Shown here piece after piece: positions 20,769 to 26,738 of a DNA stretch of 26,738 nucleotides (within the stretch, counting starts at the first letter, position 1; each line of letters begins with the position of its first letter). This DNA is from Elysia marginata (lineage: Eukaryota > Mollusca > Gastropoda > Plakobranchidae), in assembly GCA_019649035.1 (NCBI GenBank), contig BMAT01011942.1:35679-62416 (forward strand), read 5' to 3'. The position numbers and the translations under genes are program-made. Under the pieces are notes generated by a model, which was given only the letters and a program-made list of their open reading frames with translations, ran no database searches and was not told the origin of the DNA.

Positions 20769-22922
20769 GGAAAGAAATGGCAAAAAAAATTTTTTAAAGG
20801 AACATGACCTTTTGTTCCATGATGTATCAAGTATTTCCCTCGCTTAAAATTTTTAAAAAATTATAACCTAGAACTTTAAATGTGTGTTGATAACTATTTA
20901 ATATTTTTAGAAAAAAAATAGTCATTCAAGCCTTTTTGTCCATATCAAAGATTTGACCTTGTGATAATCGCTTGCAAAAAATGTTTCAGAGGTGCTGAGA
21001 ATGCATGCATAACGTTAGGCTGAGTCTAATGAAAGAAGAAAAGCATATAATGGCATACCATACAATATTGGCCTAGACACTATACCCATAGCCTATTTTG
21101 CCATCCGACCTGTGTAATAATCTCGTGCAAATTTTACCACAAATCACCAAAAATATTTTTACCTTGTTGCCTCAGAATCAAGTTTCTTCATTTTCCAAAA
21201 GCTAAAGCGGAATGTATTCCTGATATGGAAATTTACTTTGTCCCACTAAACTTCTTTGGCGGATTATCAGCTTCAGATTTTTAGAACCAGCGGCTTTCAG
21301 GGTGGCGCCAGGAATTAGCCAAGTTATCTAGGTTACTCTATAATTAAAATTGAATGGAATTGAGAGGACAGCTGCGTATATCTAGATCTGATCTACGAGG
21401 CTAGATCTAGGATCTAGATGAGTTCTAATATTAAAGATTTAGTACTCGTATTCCACGTTTAGTCGATTTCAAAAATAGTTTTTTTATTTTATTTTAGAAC
21501 TTGCACTCAAAACACATCGTAGGTCAAGGTCTGTTCTTCATACTATAAATAAATTATACGACTGTCTCTCATTCTGTTTGGGAGTTGAGGAATTTGTTTT
21601 TGTGTATTTAGGTAGGGGAGAATCTAAAATTATACAAATGGTTTTAAAGGTAAACTTAATGAAGAAACGTCGACAGAAACAAGAGTTCGATCCATGGCTG
21701 TGCAGTGTTTACTATCAGGACGCGGGGAAGCAGCAGCAATGATTCCCCACGTCCAGTGATAGAAGTCTTGTAACACGAATATTCTAAAAGGACCTAATTG
21801 GAGGTTCCACATTTGACTTGACGAATTGGCCTCATTAGTCAACATGTTACGTTCGCAGCACCAGTTATTCAATAGAATTCGCGAGACCATCACACCAGAC
21901 ATTATGCTAACGACCATTGAGGCCTATTAAGGACCACCGGAATGGCTTTCTTTCTGCACACTTCTAACTCGACAGGTATTATCACATGCAATTTAATAGC
22001 AATTTAATTCTTTTAGTCCATTACCTCCATCAATGTTTTTTTAGAGAAAAAAGGCAGGTCGAACGTCTGTTTTATTGGACGCTTCTTGTCGTCCAAAATC
22101 CACTTTTACTAGCTTTACCCTGGAAAATTATCATCTTTAGTCAGAATAAGCGTCATCTTATACGTTATAGATAACGACTTGAAAACCTCTCCCAAGGGAA
22201 TCGGTCAGAAACTCCGTCAGCTCAACTTGCTAAGTTTCACTGTTACTTACAAGCCTAAGTTATATGCGTGTCCATAATGCGAGTGAACAGCTTCGCCCCA
22301 CAAACAGTATATTATATGTATAAGCACTTTCTCTTCTTATGCGGGATCCATTTTTGTTACAAAAGCTATACGTTAGTCTTCATTCTCTAAGTTAGCGTGT
22401 ACTTTAGTTTGGTCAAGGTCCACATAACAACTGAGTGCAGTATGAAATTTGATGTAAGGCAAATAGCTAGGGTTCAAGTGATCCCTGTACAAGCTATTGT
22501 TTTTGAGCTTTGTAGTCGGCACTGCAAATTGAAGATAATTATCTACATGAACGTCTTTCAAACAAATGGACCTTATGAATGAATTGATTTGTTACGCTAT
22601 GATCTGTGCGGTATTTGACTTATTTCAACAAACGTTAAGTACCCCTTTCATTGAGAACACTTCAGAAATTACGTTTCTCCAGTCAGGAGTAGTTTTCTGT
22701 TATAGCCGAAAAATAATTCGGCGGACATGGACAGCTTCAAGAAAACAATATGGCAACAAAGAGTGCTACCGATGTCTCATAGACACTTTTCATATGTGGA
22801 AAGGCAACGTTCTGGAAATTTAAGGTAGTGGATGGTGCGCCAAATTTTCTGTGATGCCACACCGCTTGGACCTATATGAATGTAACCAAAGGCTGCGACC
22901 GCTTGGGGCAGCCACATCGTAG
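20769..22922. other. Unassigned sequence downstream of the GPCR
   Basis: The right-hand part may include the receptor's 3' UTR. An ATG-started 95-codon frame on the minus strand (21630-21917), containing NWCCERNMLTNEANSSS, matches no family I know and is not called. 22566-22823 (plus, 85 codons) is likewise unrecognised. Confidence 0.45.
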
Positions 22923-24071
22923 TCACGCCTTCAGTGGGCTGGTGTCGCTGTTGGTATTGTTGGTGTTGTTGGCGTTGGTGCCGTCTTCGTGAATGTTGGT
23001 GGTCACTGTAGCGTTTGGAGGCCGCTGTTGCTGCTGTTCGCGCAGAATTAGGAGCTCTGAGGTGGAAGCTATAACTGGGGAGCGTCGGTATCTTTGTAGG
23101 TACATGGAGGAGAACTTGTCCCGGAACTGCTGCGACATGATACAGTAGAGGAAGAAGTTGACGGCGTTGTTCAGCAGCGCCAGAAAGTCCAGCAGCTCGC
23201 CCAGGTAGTAGTAAAAGTTGGTCTGGAAGCCGGCCAGGAACGCGGTGAGCAGGAGGAGCAGGCCCTGTGGTAACTCAACAATCAGGAACAGGACGAGCAC
23301 CACAAACAGCATTCGGGTTGTGTTGACCTGCTGCCGGGCAGTTGAGAGGCGCTGGCGTCGGCGGGTCATTCTCACACTCATGTTGTGCACCAACGAGCCA
23401 AGGAAGAGTATTATAAGAAAGCAGGGGAAGATCTTGGTCAAGATGGCAATGATGAGAACCTTGGCTAGCATGGATGTGTCGGCATTGGAGGTTCCCAGCT
23501 GGGCATGCTTCAAGCCATAATAAGTGATGTTGGTCCCATGGATTTGATTGGCCTGAATCTCATGGGCCATGTAGCTTGGAATGAGCACCAGGACTGACAG
23601 GATGTACACCAAGACACCAGCTACGCGGACCTTCTTCATACGCTGCTGGTCAGCCAGAGGTCCAGGCGGACAAGAGCTCCGAATCTGGGTGTACCTGAAG
23701 CCAGCGAGAGTGACCGCTAGCCAGATGGAGATGGCGTGGGTTGTGGCAGTCAGCTCAGAGAGCACCACCATGAAGTACACCCAGTTGTAAGTAAACTTCT
23801 CAGGGTTGTTGATTGGATCTATAGGCGGGCAGTACAGATGCAAAGCAAACGGTATGTATGGCAGCATTGTGAGAATATCAGAGACGGCCAGGCAGGTCAG
23901 CAAATGGTTGGTTGGGGTGCGCATGTCTTTAGCTACTAGGACTGTAATAGTCAGCACGTTGAAGAGAATGCCTATAACGGAAACTACGACGCTAGCGTAG
24001 CCGTGAAACTGAAGGAAGTTGGCGTGGAACATTTCCAGGGGCCCAAGGCTGTACATATCCGTATCGTTCAT
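22923..24071 (-). CDS. Rhodopsin-class neuropeptide GPCR, dmsr-1 / sex-peptide / myosuppressin receptor-like
   Basis: Predicted plasma-membrane receptor of 382 residues that would bind a neuropeptide, probably an FMRFamide- or myoinhibitory-like ligand, and signal through G proteins. Ligand and coupling are family inference. Seven hydrophobic segments lie at about 24-48, 55-80, 96-127, 147-167, 203-228, 252-280 and 286-311. Seen directly: Asn38 in TM1; LAVSD (Asp65) in TM2; HAISIWLAV then FRY (125-127) in place of DRY; LTKIFPC opening TM5; ELPQG (266-270) in TM6; and NFFLY (305-309) in place of NPxxY, followed by CIMSQQFRDKF. This set is typical of the dmsr/SPR group. N-glycosylation sequons occur at Asn2 and Asn181. 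The TM3 start and ECL2 lack the usual disulphide cysteine pair. The C-tail has a QQQQ run and Asn/Thr-rich repeats. The start chosen is the first ATG (A at -3). The frame stays open upstream to a stop at 24216-24218, but has no ATG there and crosses splice-acceptor-like sites. The coding region is otherwise one uninterrupted exon. The first AATAAA downstream is at 22071-22076. Confidence 0.93.
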   Translation of the reverse strand: MNDTDMYSLGPLEMFHANFLQFHGYASVVVSVIGILFNVLTITVLVAKDMRTPTNHLLTCLAVSDILTMLPYIPFALHLYCPPIDPINNPEKFTYNWVYFMVVLSELTATTHAISIWLAVTLAGFRYTQIRSSCPPGPLADQQRMKKVRVAGVLVYILSVLVLIPSYMAHEIQANQIHGTNITYYGLKHAQLGTSNADTSMLAKVLIIAILTKIFPCFLIILFLGSLVHNMSVRMTRRRQRLSTARQQVNTTRMLFVVLVLFLIVELPQGLLLLLTAFLAGFQTNFYYYLGELLDFLALLNNAVNFFLYCIMSQQFRDKFSSMYLQRYRRSPVIASTSELLILREQQQQRPPNATVTTNIHEDGTNANNTNNTNSDTSPLKA

Positions 24072-24091
24072 CGTGCAGTCTTGTGTGATCA

Positions 24092-24110
24092 CCTGGAAAG
24101 ACGAAAACGG
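24092..24110 (-). other. Probable 3' splice site upstream of the GPCR start
   Basis: On the minus strand the bases TTTTCGTCTTTCCAG precede a GTGATC at 24092, only 21 bases before the ATG. This pyrimidine tract plus CAG fits an acceptor, and suggests the receptor's coding exon is preceded by a 5' UTR intron. A second weaker candidate (TTTCTTTCAG) ends at 24132. No donor or upstream exon could be assigned. Confidence 0.45.
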
Positions 24111-25735
24111 AGCAATTATAGAATTAGCCACCTGAAAGAAATACCTAGTGCAGTATGGGTGTAACGCACGGTAGGTAGAATATACACTGGTTGGATTGCA
24201 AATTAATACAACATTTTAAGTCTGTTGGATCATTCTAATGATAGAATATTGCATTTTCGTAAAAAAGGGTAAATTATAAACGCTTAATGCATTAATTCTC
24301 ACCTATTTGCCTCATGAAGTAATGGTAACGAAAAATGTGTTAACAACTGGCCTAAGTGAGCTGGAAACCGTCAAATATAGCCATGAAAAACTTTGCAGTG
24401 GTAATATTGACAATTTAGCTTCTAACTAGAGTCTTGCTCAAAGTAAAAAAGCCACTCCTCCGATATGAAATATCGTTCTCGTTTCCAAACTACATCCGTT
24501 TTCCAGTATCGGATCATTGCCTATCTGTTTTTCTCTTTACCAGTCACTATGCCTGTTTTAAACAAAACAAAAACACGTAATTGTCAAAGATAAAAATATT
24601 TTTTTGTCGCGTGTGAAAATACATCAAAACAGTCGTCTGACGAGTGACACAGGGTGTAAATATTGTAGAATCACGATCATGTTTGGATTTTACTTGTGAT
24701 AAACTAAGTCTGGAATTTAGTCTTGTAGGAACTGTTTTTTTTTCATATCAGGCGAAGTTAACAAAATTAATTGTCTATTTTGCTTTTAAAGACAGCCAGT
24801 AGGCATAATAATGACAAAGTCTCCCCGAGACTGCCTACGCAAACTGTTCGTATTTAAGTGAATATAATGGTTACTATATCTGTCTGTAGTCGCCGCTACC
24901 TCGACCACCATCTCACCAATCTTTGTGTTTTCACAATAAAAGGCGTTGAGCTAATTAACCTTCATTCACTTTGAATGATATTTTTTACGGTTTAGTTCGT
25001 TGTTCCAAGGAAAAATAACTACGTTTTCCTGTAATAACTGTTTTGTGTTTCCTCCATTTGTGTCTTCAAGCAGATTTTTTCATAAAAAATTGAAAAGTGG
25101 GAAATAATTATTTATTTTAAATGCTACGAAGCGCATTATTTTTGTCTCCTTCTACCGAGCCACAAAACTAAGACTTTTACCGTAAGATAGTGACAGTAAT
25201 TTAGGTTAACAACTTTTTAAAATCTAAAAGGAAAATGACGTTACATAATAAAAAGACACAAAAATTTGAATCGAAAGAACACATCTAAGGCAACTCTTTC
25301 AGACGCTACTGTGCTATAAAACTGTTAAAAAAATTAACTACCTTTAAATAAAAACAATGAGAGCGAAAGAAGACAAAAGCCTAAGTCCTGCAAAGACAAA
25401 TTTCAAAGTCACAAAATTGTTACGACAAAATGATTTAAGACCATGTGCAAAATTTGAAACAAGTTGTGAAGAATTAGAGACCATTATTATTGCAAAGAAA
25501 AAAATCCGGGGATTTTTAGGGTTAAACCGACATTCAGTATATGCGTCTTACATAATATTAAAGGCTTAAATAAAACCAACCTATTTGGTGTCTTTCTCGC
25601 TTTTTTTTCATTATGGCCATATTTCCATCTCTTTAACTTTTCTTTCTTGTTTACTGTACAGAAAGGGGTATAAGGTGTTTCGTCGAGCGCGATGTGTTAA
25701 AAGGAGTGCATGTATTTCTTGTACGATGTGACAAA
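24111..25735. other. Upstream or intronic region of the GPCR
   Basis: AT-rich sequence with no recognised exon. It should contain the first intron and perhaps the 5' UTR exon or promoter. I could not place them by eye. A 70-codon plus-strand frame (25357-25569) is Lys-rich with no motif. Confidence 0.45.
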
Positions 25736-25761
25736 AGAGAGAGAAAGCTTCACAGATAGAC

Positions 25762-25831
<70 letters not shown>

Positions 25832-25846
25832 AGCGAGCGAGAGATA
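25736..25846. repeat. (AG)n microsatellite
   Basis: AG units with GATAGACA interruptions at the left and GGGA/GCGA variants at the right. Confidence 0.95.
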
Positions 25847-25859
25847 ATAGTGTACTTTA

Positions 25860-25972
25860 CTATAATATTAATAATGTTTGAAACTGCCCTCATGACTGTA
25901 CATTACTTATTTTCAATACATGTTCTATTGTTTCCTTGTATTGATTGAATAAACTTGAAACTTGAAACTGAA
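25860..25972 (+). mobile_element. Likely LINE 3' UTR and tail
   Basis: AT-rich sequence ending TTGATTGAATAAACTTGAAAC plus a repeated CTTGAAA unit (TTGAAACTTGAAACT). A short repeated terminal unit after an AATAAA is typical of CR1/L2-like LINE 3' ends. No coding portion remains, so the family is uncertain. Confidence 0.4.
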
Positions 25973-26353
25973 GCCTCAAAGAATTGTGCCTTCGGATCAA
26001 AATCTATTTTTAAACGTTTTGGAAAAATAAGAAGAGACGTTGCTCAACGTGATCAAAGTAACTTCGCAAGGAACAATAGAGCTATAATTAGCGGTTGCTA
26101 AGCGTTAGGCATAGCTACACAGCAAGAGAAGGCACTTTTCACCCTGGGAGTTTCAGATTAAAGTCAGGAAGCAGCAAACATTCCCGACCGAGGACCAACT
26201 ATCAATCGGTTCAAGGTCGAACCTTTCTAATCGAAAACACCCTAAGAACCTTAACCGTTTGTTCCAGCATGCATTCAGACCTGTCCTTACCGCTGGATAG
26301 TCCATGGGAAAGGAGCAAGAAAGCAAATCTTATTGAGGATCTTACAATGATAG

Positions 26354-26539
26354 ACAGGCAATTTCGTGGAGACGGCTGTGGGACATTGTATTGATGTTGT
26401 GAGGAAGCTTGATGAACGAAAAGAACAAAGAAACCGACCTTATGACCTTACCATGGTGCTTAGGAGACGAAGAATACAAAAAGAGAGGCCGTGCTTAAAT
26501 ACAACAATTAGGCAACATTTTGAAAGTTCCTTGAGATAA
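26354..26539 (+). CDS. Open frame without start, unknown
   Basis: Sixty-one open codons end in TAA and include VETAVGHCIDVVRKLDERKE, PYDLTMVLRRRRIQKERP and NTTIRQHFESSLR. The peptide is strongly basic. There is no ATG near its left end, and it begins just after TAG, which could be an acceptor. The overlapping frame 26095-26394 (TTG start) continues into the same region and may indicate a frameshifted mobile-element ORF. I do not recognise it. Confidence 0.2.
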   Translation, partial: TGNFVETAVGHCIDVVRKLDERKEQRNRPYDLTMVLRRRRIQKERPCLNTTIRQHFESSLR

Positions 26540-26696
26540 TATAATAATGTTTAAATAATGTACTATCTTGTATTTTTGTACGCAAACTTGCTTAGCAATG
26601 GCATTGTATATCAAGCAAGGAGTTGCTATAGGATTGCGGGAATAAGACTGCTTAAAATCACTATGGTAAAAAAAATCAACTTAAGTATTAATAGCA

Positions 26697-26699
26697 CTG

Positions 26700-26738
<39 letters not shown>
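26697..26738. repeat. (CTA)n microsatellite at the window end
   Basis: Pure CTA/TAC units run to the last base, the same motif on the same strand as the tract around the assembly gap. Confidence 0.97.

Noticed and set aside
19429-21420. Clustered TCTAGAT/CTAGATC words as a tandem or regulatory array
   Set aside because: They are few, irregularly spaced and without a fixed unit. Chance in AT-rich DNA is a sufficient explanation.
23218-24000. Plus-strand frames of 64-100 codons opposite the GPCR
   Set aside because: They are antisense shadows of the receptor coding sequence with no motifs of their own.
24072-24131. Twenty extra N-terminal residues on the GPCR
   Set aside because: They depend on a GTG start, which is not expected in an animal gene, and span a likely splice acceptor.
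1-26738. CRISPR array or prokaryotic operon
   Set aside because: Direct repeats here are microsatellites or interspersed elements, there is no repeat-spacer periodicity, and the genome is clearly eukaryotic.

Overview
This is AT-rich metazoan DNA with vertebrate-unlike repeats. The one confident gene is a rhodopsin-class GPCR of the dmsr/sex-peptide-receptor type. Together with tRNA-headed SINEs, long (AG)n and (ATC)n microsatellites and many decayed LINE and DNA-transposon pieces, this suggests a lophotrochozoan, probably a mollusc. That placement is inference. The window probably lies at or near a scaffold end: it stops inside a (CTA)n tract, and a 302-base run of N (11773-12074) sits inside the same trinucleotide repeat.

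Layout. 150-477 is a long (ATC/TCA)n microsatellite. 1612-2410 is a decayed LINE (minus), next to a decayed mariner (plus, about 2437-3000). 3186-3240 is a SINE/LINE tail scrap. A possible small exon lies on the minus strand at 4986-5057. 6301-6763 is a SINE interrupted by a second, inverted SINE with a 10-bp target-site duplication. 6783-7140 is a LINE reverse-transcriptase scrap (minus), and 7900-8304 is a LINE 3' end (plus). 9314-9757 is a likely MITE. 10195-11490 is a Harbinger relic with a MADF piece and a transposase converging on each other. 13377-13681 is a well-bounded SINE with a 12-bp target-site duplication. 14270-15665 is a purine/pyrimidine-asymmetric simple-repeat block. 16390-16703 and 17101-17445 are two minus-strand copies of a second SINE family whose 3' tail resembles the LINE tail at 8234-8304. 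19853-20768 has scraps of a third tRNA-like family. 22923-24071 (minus) is the GPCR. (AG)n at 25736-25846 and another LINE-like tail (25860-25972) follow, and the window ends in (CTA)n.

No functional cassette or gene cluster is visible. The GPCR stands alone with no recognisable gene neighbour, so its role comes only from its family. The rest is repeat-rich intergenic or intronic sequence whose interest lies in insertion history: nested SINEs, SINE/LINE tail sharing, and small palindromic insertions. I recognised no LTR retrovirus-like element, Polinton, toxin gene, genuine tRNA, rRNA or CRISPR array.
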